DNA of 39,206 nucleotides from Aquihabitans sp. (lineage in GTDB: Bacteria > Actinomycetota > Acidimicrobiia > Acidimicrobiales > Iamiaceae). Where the stretch lies: assembly GCA_025353965.1 (NCBI GenBank), contig JANXNS010000136.1, positions 1-39,206 on the forward strand, given 5' to 3'. The notes under the pieces were generated by a model, which worked only from the letters and a program-made list of their open reading frames with translations, searched no databases and was not told where the DNA came from. Made by a program: the position numbers and the translations under genes. This document shows, piece after piece, positions 25,866-34,358 of the stretch; the stretch's first letter is position 1; each line of letters starts with the position of its first letter.

Positions 25866-26717
25866 ATGGGAACCATCGTCAGCTTCCACGCCCACCCCGA
25901 CGACGAGTCGATCGCCACTGGCGGGACGCTGTCGCGGGCCGCCGACGCTGGGCATCGGGTGGTCTTGGTTTTCGCCACGCGAGGCGAGCTTGGCGAGCCG
26001 GTGCCCGGTGTGTTGGCTGAGGGCGAGCAACTTTCGCTGCGTCGCACCGCCGAGGTGTACGAATCAGCCGCCGTGCTGGGCGTCCACCGTGTGGAGTTCC
26101 TTGGCTACACCGATTCCGGCATGATCGGCGAGGCAACCAACGACGTGCCGTGGTGCTTCTGGCAGGCGGATGTGGAGCAGGCGTCGAACCGCCTCGCCGC
26201 CATCCTCCTCGAGGAGAAGCCAGACGTCATCACCATCTACGACGACCATGGGGGCTACGGCCACCCGGACCACATCCAAGTTCACCGGGTGGGCAAGCGG
26301 GCCGCCGAACTGGCTGGCGTGCCCGTGGTCGCCCAAGGCACCATGAACCGAGATCTCATGGGTCGGGCCATGGCCATGGCCAATGAACTGGGCATGGCCA
26401 TTCCTGAGGGAATGGCCGATGAACTGAGCGAGGAGCGCCCGAAGGCGCCGGAGCCGCCGGTCATTGATCGATCTAGCTTCGGAAAGCCGGAAGCGGAATT
26501 GACTCACATGGTGGACGCCTCCTCTGTCCTGGAACGCAAGCGGGCATCCATGCTGGCTCACGGCAGCCAAATCGGCCCGGACCATTTCATGGCATCCATG
26601 CCGCTTGATGCCTTTGCCTTTGTGTTCGGCTCGGAATGGTTCATCGTCGACGGACCGTCTGGCCCCGATGCCCCAGAGTTGTTTACGCAGCTCTTTGCCA
26701 GCACGGCGGTGCAGTAA
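25866..26717 (+). CDS. PIG-L family deacetylase
   Basis: This 283-residue protein is a zinc-dependent deacetylase of the PIG-L/MshB/Mca type. The N-terminal metal site HAHPDDE (His10, Asp12, Asp13) and the second site GYGHPDHIQVHR are intact. In actinobacteria relatives deacetylate N-acetylglucosaminyl-inositol in mycothiol synthesis or cleave mycothiol conjugates. The middle insert (MAMANELGMAIPEGMADELS) and C-terminal HMVDASSVLERKRASMLAHG resemble Mca-like members. The ATG at 25866 puts the metal site at its usual place; an upstream in-frame GTG would add VAVADSVLR. Exact substrate unproven. Confidence 0.85.
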   Translation: MGTIVSFHAHPDDESIATGGTLSRAADAGHRVVLVFATRGELGEPVPGVLAEGEQLSLRRTAEVYESAAVLGVHRVEFLGYTDSGMIGEATNDVPWCFWQADVEQASNRLAAILLEEKPDVITIYDDHGGYGHPDHIQVHRVGKRAAELAGVPVVAQGTMNRDLMGRAMAMANELGMAIPEGMADELSEERPKAPEPPVIDRSSFGKPEAELTHMVDASSVLERKRASMLAHGSQIGPDHFMASMPLDAFAFVFGSEWFIVDGPSGPDAPELFTQLFASTAVQ

Positions 26718-26719
26718 CC

Positions 26720-28000
26720 GTGCGCTGGGATCGGGTCATAGGTGCAGGTGCAGCCTTGGTACTGACCGCGGGGCTTGCGTCGGCCCCGCTGTTGGCCAGC
26801 GCCGCGCTACCCAAGGTCCAGGCCCCCGATGACGACGTGCACCTGAACGAGATCCAGACGGTGGGCAGCCACAACAGTTACCACCTGCTTCCGTCGGCGC
26901 CAGAGGTGAAACTCCGCAACTCGTTCCTCGGTGATGCGGACCACGGGCTGGAGTACCGCCACGCCCCGCTTCCGGTGCAGTTCCAAAGCCAGAAGGTTCG
27001 CCAAGTTGAGCTGGATGTGTTCCTGGACGCGGCGGGCGGCAAATATGCCAACCCCCTCCTGCGTTCTGCGGCCGGGGTCGGCGCCTACGACCCCGTCATG
27101 AGCCAGCCCGGTATCAAGGTCTTGCACGTCCAAGACGTCGACTACGCCAGCACCTGCCTCACGCTCAAGGCGTGCCTCACCCAGATCAAGGGTTGGAGCG
27201 ACGCCAACCCGACTCATGCGCCCCTGGCCATCCTGTTGGAACTCAAAGATGACGATGTGCCGTTCCCCGGCTTCACGTTTGTCCATCCCGAGCCGTTCAA
27301 CACCGCCGCCATGGACACGCTCGACGCAGAGATTCGCGCCGTGATGAGCCCCGATGAACTCATCACCCCGGACGACATTCGCGGCGTCCACCCAACACTC
27401 CAGGAGGCCGTCACGACCGACGGTTGGCCCACCCTCGGCGCCAGCCGAGGCAAGGTCATGTTCCTCATGGACAATCGGGGTGCTTACCGAACCAGGTACC
27501 TGACCGGGCACCCCAACCTGGAAGGCCGGGTGCTGTTCACCAACGCCACCGCTGGCGCCCCCGACGCAGCTTTTGTGGAACACAACAACTCCGGAGATGT
27601 GGCGCTCATCCAAGATCTTGTGCAGCAGGGCTACGTCGTGCGGACCCGGGCCGACGGAGATACCAAGGAAGCTCGAGCCAACGACACCACTGCTCGAGAC
27701 AACGCGTTCCTCAGTGGTGCTCAGTGGGTGAGCACGGACTACCCCGTGCCCGGCTGGGCCATCGGCTTTACCAGCCCGTATTTCGTCGAGATCCCGGGCG
27801 GGACCGTCGCCCGTTGTAATCCGGTAAACGCACCAACGTCCTGTGTCTCCGCGGAGATCGACACGATTTATGACCCGGTGGTCCCGCCCACCCCCCCCAC
27901 CACCACAACGGTTCCGGTCACCAGCACGACTGTTCCCGGCAAAGTGGACGATGCCACGGAGGCCACCCCCGTAGCCGGCAACGCCGGCTACACCGGCTGA
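26720..28000 (+). CDS. Secreted Ca-dependent phosphatidylinositol phospholipase C-like protein
   Basis: This 426-residue protein has a signal peptide (VRWDRVIGAGAALVLTAGLA, cleavage near ASA-ALP). It then shows the phospholipase C TIM-barrel pattern: VGSHNSYH with His51, VELDVF with Glu98 and Asp99, KVLHVQDVD with His136, and LELKDD. This matches the calcium-dependent PI-PLC-like group of secreted bacterial proteins. The C-terminus is a Pro/Thr-rich linker (residues about 388-412) ending in a short tail, with no clear membrane anchor. The GTG start is 2 bases after the PIG-L stop. It probably cleaves a phosphoester in an extracellular lipid; inositol specificity is not certain. Confidence 0.8.
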   Translation: MRWDRVIGAGAALVLTAGLASAPLLASAALPKVQAPDDDVHLNEIQTVGSHNSYHLLPSAPEVKLRNSFLGDADHGLEYRHAPLPVQFQSQKVRQVELDVFLDAAGGKYANPLLRSAAGVGAYDPVMSQPGIKVLHVQDVDYASTCLTLKACLTQIKGWSDANPTHAPLAILLELKDDDVPFPGFTFVHPEPFNTAAMDTLDAEIRAVMSPDELITPDDIRGVHPTLQEAVTTDGWPTLGASRGKVMFLMDNRGAYRTRYLTGHPNLEGRVLFTNATAGAPDAAFVEHNNSGDVALIQDLVQQGYVVRTRADGDTKEARANDTTARDNAFLSGAQWVSTDYPVPGWAIGFTSPYFVEIPGGTVARCNPVNAPTSCVSAEIDTIYDPVVPPTPPTTTTVPVTSTTVPGKVDDATEATPVAGNAGYTG

Positions 28001-28005
28001 CGTTC

Positions 28006-28392
28006 TTGAACCTGCTCGCGATCAACCAGACCATTCGGACCATCCACGTGGATTGGGCCTGGGTAGTCATCGTGACCAACGGAATCGCCGGGGCGTGGGC
28101 CTTGGCCGCGCACCGGTGGGAACCGGCGCGGGTCAAGGCCCTTTGGTGGTTGACCGCCGGTGCCGAAACTGCCGTGTTCGTCCAAGTGATTCTGGGGGTG
28201 ATCCTGGTCCAGGGACGCAACAAGGCGCCCTACCAGTTCCACATGCTCTATGGCTTCAGCGCTGCGTTCACCGTGGCCATCATCTATAGCTACCGTGCCC
28301 AATTGAAGCCGCATCTGTATCTGCTCTACGGCTTTGGCGGTCTCTTCCTGATGGGCCTCGCCCTTCGGGCCATGGCCGTTGGACCCACGTAA
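28006..28392 (+). CDS. Small four-helix membrane protein
   Basis: This 128-residue protein has four hydrophobic segments near residues 16-36, 46-68, 76-94 and 102-122, with few charges between. WVVIVTNGIAGAWALAA and YQFHMLYGFSAAFTVAIIYS contain conserved-looking polar residues (Asn, His), but I do not recognise a family with confidence. The start is a TTG 5 bases after the phospholipase-like stop; no better start codon exists in frame. Likely co-transcribed with the upstream gene. Confidence 0.65.
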   Translation: MNLLAINQTIRTIHVDWAWVVIVTNGIAGAWALAAHRWEPARVKALWWLTAGAETAVFVQVILGVILVQGRNKAPYQFHMLYGFSAAFTVAIIYSYRAQLKPHLYLLYGFGGLFLMGLALRAMAVGPT

Positions 28393-28415
28393 GTCAGTGC
28401 TGGCCGTGGGGCCTA

Positions 28416-28437
28416 CGATGATTCCGAGCGATCATCG
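28416..28437. other. 7-bp inverted repeat before the Lrp-type gene
   Basis: CGATGAT (28416-28422) and ATCATCG (28431-28437) are exact complements around 8 bases. It lies 15 bases before the ATG of the small ligand-binding protein. It could be an operator for that gene or the terminator of the upstream run; no T-run favours the operator. Confidence 0.35.
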
Positions 28438-28452
28438 ACCAAGGGACATGCC

Positions 28453-28689
28453 ATGACCGTTTCGGCCTACATCCTCATCCAAACAGAGGTAGGCAAGGCC
28501 GCAGCGGTGGCCACTGAGGTTCGTCAGATTCCGGGGGTCATCGGGGCCGACGACGTAACGGGCCCCTACGACTGTGTGGTCCGCGTGGAAGCGCCGTCTA
28601 TGGACGACCTGGGTCGACTGGTGGTGAGCCGGGTACAAATGTTGGATGGCATTACCAAGACCACCACCATGCCGGTAGTGAACCTCTAG
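28453..28689 (+). CDS. Stand-alone Lrp/AsnC ligand-binding (RAM) domain protein
   Basis: This 78-residue protein is the C-terminal effector domain of Lrp/AsnC regulators without the DNA-binding helix-turn-helix. The pattern [20 protein letters not shown], then [17 protein letters not shown], then [16 protein letters not shown] fits the alpha-beta RAM fold. Such single-domain members form oligomers and are thought to sense amino acids or modulate full-length Lrp proteins. The ATG has AAGGGA upstream. Its stop shares the palindrome CTAG with the stop of the convergent pckG. Confidence 0.85.
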   Translation: MTVSAYILIQTEVGKAAAVATEVRQIPGVIGADDVTGPYDCVVRVEAPSMDDLGRLVVSRVQMLDGITKTTTMPVVNL

Positions 28690-30491
28690 TTTGCGAGGCG
28701 CTTCTCGAGCTCGCGGAGCTCATCGGCCAGTTCGGTGGGGAGGCGCTCGCCGATAGAGGCAAAGTGCTCTTCGATCAAGGGGATCTCGCCGCGCCAGGCC
28801 TCGTTGTCAACCGCCAACAGCTCGGCCAGCGTTGCGGCCGGGAGGTCCAGTCCGTCCAGGTCAATCCCGTTGGCGGTGGGGATCCGGCCAATGGCGGTAT
28901 CGATGGCATCAGCGGTGCCCTCGACGCGCTCGAAGACCCACTTGAGGACTCGGCTGTTCTCGCCGAAGCCGGGCCAGAGGAACGAGCCATCGTCGCCTTT
29001 ACGGAACCAGTTGACCCAGAACAGCTTGGGGAGATTGGCCGCGTCAGTCGCCTGGCCAATAGTCAACCAATGCTTCATGTAATCGCCGGCGTTGTAGCCC
29101 ATGAACGGGATCATGGCGAAGGGATCGAACCGGACCTCGCCGATGGTGCCGGCGGCGGCCGCAGTCTTTTCGGAACTCATGATCGAGCCCAGGAACGTGC
29201 CGTGCTGCCAGTCGAATGATTCGGTCACCAGCGGGACGTTGGTGGCTCGCCGACCGCCGAAGAGAATGGCCGAGATCGGTACGCCCTTGGGGTTTTCCCA
29301 TTCGGCGGCGATGGATGGGCACTGTGACGCAGGTGCGGTGAACCGGGCGTTGGGGTGGGCGGCGGGAGTCGGCGACTCAGGCGTCCACTCGTTGCCCTTC
29401 CAATCGATGAGGTGATCGGGCACGTCTTCGGTGAGGCCCTCCCACCAGATGTCTCCGTCGTCGGTCTTGGCGACGTTGGTAAAAATGGAGTTGTTGTCGA
29501 AGGTGCGCAGGGCATTGGGGTTGGTCTTCTCGCCGGTGCCGGGGGCGACGCCGAAGAAGCCGGCCTCAGGGTTGATGGCGTAGAGACGGCCGTCCTCGCC
29601 GAACTTCATCCAAGCGATGTCGTCGCCGACCGTCTCGACCTTCCAACCCGGAAGGGAGGGGATGAGCATGGCCATGTTGGTCTTGCCGCAGGCTGACGGG
29701 AAGGCGGCGGCCACGTACTTCTTGACCCCAGCCGGGTTGGTGACCCCGATGATGAGCATGTGCTCGGCCATCCAGCCTTCGTCCCGCGCCATGGTGGAGG
29801 CAATCCGGAGGGCGAAGCACTTCTTGCCGAGGAGGGCGTTTCCGCCGTACCCGGAGCCGTAGCTCCAAATCTCACGGGTTTCGGGGAAGTGGGAGATGTA
29901 CTTGTTGTCGGCGTCGCAGGGCCACGCAACATCGGCGCGGGCCGCGCCGTTGGCATCGACCAGCGGAAAGCCCACGGAATGAAGGCAGGGGACCCAGTCC
30001 CCATCGGCCAAGACGTCCAGTGCGCCCTGACCCATGCGGGTCATGATGCGCATGGAAGCCGCGACATAGGGCGAATCGGTGAGTTGTACGCCGATGTGGG
30101 CGATGGAGGAGCCGAGCGGGCCCATGGAGAAGGGCACCACATACATGGTCCGGCCCTTCATTGCTCCCCGGTAATGACCGAGAAGGACGTCTTTCATCTC
30201 GGCCGGTTCGCGCCAGTTGTTGGTGGTGCCAGCATCGATCGGTTCTGTGGAACAGATGTAGGTGCGGTCCTCTACCCGGGCGACATCGCCGGGATCGGAG
30301 AGGGCGAGGTAGCTGTTGGGGCGCTTGGCGTCGCTGAGGCGCTCGAACGTGCCCCCGTCGACCAGGCCCTGACACAGCGTGTCGTATTCCTCGGCTGAGC
30401 CGTCACACCAGTGGATGGAGTCCGGCTGGAAGATCTTCGCCCACTCCTTCACCCAGGCCTCGAGCTTTGCGTTGCTGGTAATCGCAGTCAT
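28686..30491 (-). CDS. pckG: Phosphoenolpyruvate carboxykinase (GTP)
   Basis: This 601-residue enzyme converts oxaloacetate and GTP to PEP, CO2 and GDP, the entry step of gluconeogenesis. The length and motifs fit the GTP class: the P-loop [11 protein letters not shown] around residues 266-275 with the reactive cysteine, [20 protein letters not shown] near 211-230 (PEP/metal site), [10 protein letters not shown] at 288-297 (metal-binding Asp) and [12 protein letters not shown] (guanine and oxaloacetate region). The ATG at 30491 gives [10 protein letters not shown]. It is monocistronic, convergent with the Lrp-type gene, with stops overlapping in CTAG. Confidence 0.97.
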   Translation of the reverse strand: MTAITSNAKLEAWVKEWAKIFQPDSIHWCDGSAEEYDTLCQGLVDGGTFERLSDAKRPNSYLALSDPGDVARVEDRTYICSTEPIDAGTTNNWREPAEMKDVLLGHYRGAMKGRTMYVVPFSMGPLGSSIAHIGVQLTDSPYVAASMRIMTRMGQGALDVLADGDWVPCLHSVGFPLVDANGAARADVAWPCDADNKYISHFPETREIWSYGSGYGGNALLGKKCFALRIASTMARDEGWMAEHMLIIGVTNPAGVKKYVAAAFPSACGKTNMAMLIPSLPGWKVETVGDDIAWMKFGEDGRLYAINPEAGFFGVAPGTGEKTNPNALRTFDNNSIFTNVAKTDDGDIWWEGLTEDVPDHLIDWKGNEWTPESPTPAAHPNARFTAPASQCPSIAAEWENPKGVPISAILFGGRRATNVPLVTESFDWQHGTFLGSIMSSEKTAAAAGTIGEVRFDPFAMIPFMGYNAGDYMKHWLTIGQATDAANLPKLFWVNWFRKGDDGSFLWPGFGENSRVLKWVFERVEGTADAIDTAIGRIPTANGIDLDGLDLPAATLAELLAVDNEAWRGEIPLIEEHFASIGERLPTELADELRELEKRLAN

Positions 30492-30520
30492 GGTGTCTCC
30501 GATGCTGAGAAAAGGCGCGT

Positions 30521-30760
30521 TTAGACCTCGGGCGGTGGGCCGAAGCCCGGGGTGCCCATGTCGACCTCGGACCCGAGGCTGAGCGAAGTTGCTCGGCCGG
30601 AGTCATCAAGGACGAAGATGACCCGCTGCCCTTGGCGGAGCATGCGGAATGGTGAACCGGCGAGCGACCCGGGAGCCAGGTCGTAGTCGGCCAGGTCGGT
30701 ATCGCACATGATGATCCCATCGCCCGTTCCTGGGTCATATGACTTGATCACACCTTGCAC
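30521..30760 (-). CDS. Cold-shock-like small domain protein
   Basis: This protein of about 79 residues starts [20 protein letters not shown] and continues to [17 protein letters not shown] and a Gly/Pro tail. The order of strands resembles a cold-shock OB-fold domain, with [15 protein letters not shown] in place of the usual GxVKWFNxxKGFGFI, so the aromatic RNA-contact residues are mostly absent. The GTG at 30760 is preferred because GGAGG lies 8 bases before it; a longer in-frame start at 30826 adds unconserved sequence. It lies 29 bases upstream of pckG on the same strand and could share its transcript. RNA or DNA binding is an inference. Confidence 0.6.
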   Translation of the reverse strand: MQGVIKSYDPGTGDGIIMCDTDLADYDLAPGSLAGSPFRMLRQGQRVIFVLDDSGRATSLSLGSEVDMGTPGFGPPPEV

Positions 30761-30969
30761 AACAACATCCTCCACCTGTCCACGCGGTGTGAACACCCTA
30801 GTTTGCGCTCCGGGGCCGCTCCACATGAGAGGTGACCATTGCCATACGAGCTAGGAATATGGCCGATCTCTGAATGTGATCCGGGAGCGACCTGTGATCG
30901 GGTTTACTGATTTCTAGCGACGCTGAAAAGCTGCCCCAAGGGCAGGCTCCAGGATGACAGATTGTCTCC

Positions 30970-30990
30970 GGCCGTCGGTTTCCGACGGCC
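30970..30990 (-). terminator. Hairpin after rpmB
   Basis: GGCCGTCGG (30970-30978) pairs with CCGACGGCC (30982-30990) around TTT, 6 bases beyond the rpmB stop on the minus strand. The stem is 9 bp and all but two pairs are G-C. There is no T-run afterwards, so it is terminator-like rather than classical. Confidence 0.5.
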
Positions 30991-30996
30991 CGGAAG

Positions 30997-31197
30997 TTAG
31001 ACCCGGGTGGCCTTCTGGACCTTGCCGGCCTTGAGGCAGCCGGTGCACACGTCTACCCGGCGGATGGTTCCGGGCGACACGATGGCCCGAACCCGCTGGA
31101 TGTTCGGGTTCCAGCGACGCTTGGTCCGACGATGTGAGTGGCTCACGCTCATGCCGAAAGACGGCTTCTTGCCGCACACTTCACACGTCGAGGCCAT
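30997..31197 (-). CDS. rpmB: 50S ribosomal protein L28
   Basis: This 66-residue protein is L28 of the large ribosomal subunit. It has the zinc-binding (C+) form: CEVCGKK at Cys5/Cys8 and CTGC at Cys51/Cys54. [18 protein letters not shown] is the conserved rRNA-binding core. The ATG at 31197 is preceded by GGAG; a GTG one codon upstream is the only close alternative. It is divergent from the fakA-like gene, a common actinobacterial arrangement. A paralogue without cysteines may exist elsewhere, as in zinc-responsive species. Confidence 0.96.
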   Translation of the reverse strand: MASTCEVCGKKPSFGMSVSHSHRRTKRRWNPNIQRVRAIVSPGTIRRVDVCTGCLKAGKVQKATRV

Positions 31198-31364
31198 CAC
31201 TGCACTCCATTAGCTCGTCAAACATCTCTGCCCGGTAGGGCCGAGGGGCAAAGCTAGAGGTTCCGGGGGTGGTCTCACAAGCTGACCGTCCGGCCTCGGG
31301 CGGTGGGGTGGCCACTCCTGTCGTCGCCGAACTGCGAGGCGCTCTGTCAGTAGGCTGCGCCGCC

Positions 31365-33029
31365 ATGACGACGCTCGACCGGCTTGGGGCCGCTGACCTC
31401 CGACTGGTGGTGTCCGGTTTCCGTGATTCCTTACGGGCGCACCAGGACGGGATCAACCGCCTCAACGTGTACCCCGTGCCCGATGGCGATACCGGCACGA
31501 ACATGGCCTTGACCATGGAATCGGTTATGGCCGAGATCGAGGGAGTGGCGGATCTCGACCCCGCAGACATGGCCGCGATCTGCCACGCCATCGGCCACGG
31601 TTCGCTCATGGGGGCGCGGGGCAACAGCGGCGTGATCCTCTCGCAAATTTTGAGACGGTTCACCCAAGTCCTGGCCAAAGCCAACGTGGTGGACGGCACG
31701 GTTTTTGCCGCTGGTCTCACGGCGGCGACCGAGGGGGCCTATGAGGCGGTCGGCAACCCGGTAGAGGGCACCATTCTCACCGTCGTCCGCGAGGCGGCGG
31801 AGGGGGCAACCGCCAAGGCCGCCACCACCAGCGAGCTCCTGGCGGTGGTAGAAGCGGCGCTCGATTCGGGTGCCGATGCGCTGGCGCGTACGCCGGAGAT
31901 GCTCCAGGTTCTGGCCGACGCGGGCGTGGTGGATTCTGGCGGAACGGGGTTGTTGCTCCTCATTCATTCCGCCCTGCACGTGATCGACGGCCGCCCCGTC
32001 CCTGAGGCATCGGTGACGGAGGCCGCGGCTGATGCGGGCAGCGTCAAGGCCATCCGGGAGCTTGCCCACGGCGGCGATCACGGAGGCCTGGCCGACCTCC
32101 GCTACGAGGTCATGTACTTCCTCGAAGCACCGGATGTCGCTATCCCAGCGTTCAAGGACGTTTGGGCCGGCATCGGCGATTCCATCGTGGTGGTCGGAGG
32201 TGACGGCATCTACAACTGCCATATCCACACCGACGACATTGGGGCCTCGATCGAGGCGGCGATTGAGATCGGTCGGCCATCCAAGATCCGCGTCACTGAT
32301 CTGCTCGAAGAGGTCGAAGAAGAACGATGGGTGCGTGAGGCAGACGCGGAGCCCGCCCCTGTCGCCGAGCCGGTCACCACGGCGGTGGTGGCCATCGCCA
32401 CGGGCGAAGGAATCCGACGCATCTTTCATGCGCTTGGCGTACAGCAGGTGATCACTGGCGGGCAGTCCATGAATCCGTCGACGGCGCAGATCCGCGAGGC
32501 CGTCGAGGCCGCCAATGCGCAAGAAGTGGTGATCCTGCCCAACAACAAGAACATCATTGCGGTGGCCGAGCAGGTAAACGCCACCACCTCCAAGACGGTG
32601 CGTGTTGTGCCCACCCGGGGCATCCCCGAGGGATTCGCCGCGCTCATTGCGTACGACCCTGAGGCGCCCAGCGAGCAGAACGCCAACGAGATGGCCAGCG
32701 CCGCCAGCAACGTTGTGGCGGGGGAGGTAACCAGGGCGGTGCGAGATTCCACCTGCGACGTCGGCCCCATCGCCGAGGGAGATTTTCTTGGTATTGCCCG
32801 CGCTGGCATTCGAGCCGTGTCACCCTCAGCGGCCGAGGCGGCCATCGTGTTGCTCAGCGAGTTGCTAAACGATGACCACGAAATCCTGACCCTGATCGAG
32901 GGCGAAGGGGCAACTGTCGGCGAGACCCGGCGCATCACCGAGTGGCTGAAGGAGACCCATCCTGAGGTCTCCGCGGAGGTTCATCATGGCGGCCAACCGC
33001 TGTACCCCTACTTCCTTGGCGTGGAGTAG
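31365..33029 (+). CDS. fakA: DAK phosphatase / fatty acid kinase FakA-like protein
   Basis: This 554-residue protein has an N-terminal DhaL-type kinase domain with NVYPVPDGDTGTNM (residues 34-47), the ADP-metal site, and the GARGNSGVILSQ segment. A middle domain follows, and a C-terminal region carries GQSMNPSTAQIREAVEAANA and VVILPNNKNI. This is the architecture of FakA (YloV), which phosphorylates fatty acids bound to FakB. No fakB is nearby. The ATG at 31365 gives MTTLDRLGAADLR; the frame is open to 31269 without conserved sequence. Gene order fakA before recG, rsmD and coaD is typical, but here another gene lies between fakA and recG. Confidence 0.88.
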   Translation: MTTLDRLGAADLRLVVSGFRDSLRAHQDGINRLNVYPVPDGDTGTNMALTMESVMAEIEGVADLDPADMAAICHAIGHGSLMGARGNSGVILSQILRRFTQVLAKANVVDGTVFAAGLTAATEGAYEAVGNPVEGTILTVVREAAEGATAKAATTSELLAVVEAALDSGADALARTPEMLQVLADAGVVDSGGTGLLLLIHSALHVIDGRPVPEASVTEAAADAGSVKAIRELAHGGDHGGLADLRYEVMYFLEAPDVAIPAFKDVWAGIGDSIVVVGGDGIYNCHIHTDDIGASIEAAIEIGRPSKIRVTDLLEEVEEERWVREADAEPAPVAEPVTTAVVAIATGEGIRRIFHALGVQQVITGGQSMNPSTAQIREAVEAANAQEVVILPNNKNIIAVAEQVNATTSKTVRVVPTRGIPEGFAALIAYDPEAPSEQNANEMASAASNVVAGEVTRAVRDSTCDVGPIAEGDFLGIARAGIRAVSPSAAEAAIVLLSELLNDDHEILTLIEGEGATVGETRRITEWLKETHPEVSAEVHHGGQPLYPYFLGVE

Positions 33030-33038
33030 CTCACGGTA

Positions 33039-34358
33039 ATGGTGGGTCCGTCAGGCGACGGGGTAGATCGCCGCCCCCTACTGCTCCTCGTCCGGACCTG
33101 GAGCTGGGCCCCGTGGGTTATCGGTGCCATGTTCGTGTTGCGTTTCGTGGCCGTTGCCGGGTTGCGTGCCTACGTCTACGTGGACTCGGGCGAGTACGAC
33201 CGATTGGACTTCACCGGGCACGGGCGTCGGCCCTGGGGCACTCCGTTCCTGTATGGGTTGGTGCCGGGTGGACCAAACCGGATCGTGGTGGCCCAGGCCC
33301 TTCTCGGCGCCGTGTGCTGGGGTGTTCTGGCCCTGAGCGCGGCGGCCTGGTTTCGTACGAATGCGTTTCGGATCGGGGTGTCGGTGACCCTGCTGGCTCT
33401 CGGGGCAACAACCTCGATTACCAATTGGGACGCCGCGAAGCTGTCGGAGTCCTTGGCGCTTTCGCTGACGGCACTGGTGGTAGCGGCTTGGTTGAATTTG
33501 GTCCGCCGACCCGTACGTGCCACCGCGCTGCTGGTTGTATTGGCCACGTTCCCGTGGATGTTTGTCCGCCAGAGTCTCATGCCCACCGCATGGATGATCG
33601 TGCTCGTCTCGGCGGGGGCGGCGATCCTCGTTTGGCGCCGCGGTGGCCCCGCCAAGCTGTTGGCTGCGCTGTCGTTGTCGCTGTTGATGTTGGCCGCGCT
33701 GGCCTCCTTTTCGTACGCCAGAAACCAGGAGGTCGTGCGGGAAAACCTCACGGTGATCGTCGCCAACCGCGTTGCCTCAGACCCGACCCGCCTGGCCTGG
33801 TTCCAGGCCCACGGGATGCCCACGCCAGCGTCTGGAGATCTCGGCCCAGATGCCCTGCGCTCGGACTCTGCGTTTGCCCATTGGGTGGGCCACGTTGGGC
33901 GCAGCACCTATGCGCGTTACCTGCTCACCCATCCTTGGTACAGCGCTACTGAACCACTGAGTGATCTAGCCGGGGTCCGGCGTTCGTACGGAGATGAGCC
34001 CGCCCCCCAATCCACCATGTTGTCGCCCGCCGACGCCTACGGCTCATCTCGGGCGGTCATCCCCGAGCTCGTAGAGCAGGCCCTCTTCGATCCGGGTGGG
34101 ACTGGCGCCATGATCAGCGGGATCGGGCTGGCCGTGGCGTGGACGGTGGCTCGTTGGGATCGACGGCAGCGGCGCTGGATCGTGCCGTTGGCCATGATCG
34201 CCATCTCGTTCTTGTCGCTCATCGTGGCCTGGCACGGTGCCACTCCGGAGCTTGGCCGCTTGGCCATTGTGGGTGCCGTCGTGTTGCGGTTTGGTCTGTT
34301 TTTGCAGCTCGCTGCCTTGGCCGAGCAAGAGTTCCTGGCCCGGCGTCGGTCGCCATGA
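33039..34358 (+). CDS. Multi-spanning membrane protein, GT-C glycosyltransferase-like
   Basis: This 439-residue protein has about nine hydrophobic segments across its length. The first loop after helix 1 reads YVDSGEYDRLDFTGHGRR, an acidic loop like that of GT-C glycosyltransferases, which use lipid-linked sugars. NWDAAKLSESLALSLTALVV and the later extracytoplasmic part (residues about 240-340) also fit that group. No single family is certain. It sits 9 bases after fakA and overlaps recG by ATGA, so it is embedded in this operon. In most actinobacteria recG directly follows the kinase gene, so this gene looks like an insertion. Confidence 0.6.
   Translation: MVGPSGDGVDRRPLLLLVRTWSWAPWVIGAMFVLRFVAVAGLRAYVYVDSGEYDRLDFTGHGRRPWGTPFLYGLVPGGPNRIVVAQALLGAVCWGVLALSAAAWFRTNAFRIGVSVTLLALGATTSITNWDAAKLSESLALSLTALVVAAWLNLVRRPVRATALLVVLATFPWMFVRQSLMPTAWMIVLVSAGAAILVWRRGGPAKLLAALSLSLLMLAALASFSYARNQEVVRENLTVIVANRVASDPTRLAWFQAHGMPTPASGDLGPDALRSDSAFAHWVGHVGRSTYARYLLTHPWYSATEPLSDLAGVRRSYGDEPAPQSTMLSPADAYGSSRAVIPELVEQALFDPGGTGAMISGIGLAVAWTVARWDRRQRRWIVPLAMIAISFLSLIVAWHGATPELGRLAIVGAVVLRFGLFLQLAALAEQEFLARRRSP

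Noticed and set aside
29760-30398. 212-codon plus-strand frame inside pckG
   Set aside because: Antisense shadow of a certain gene in high-GC DNA.
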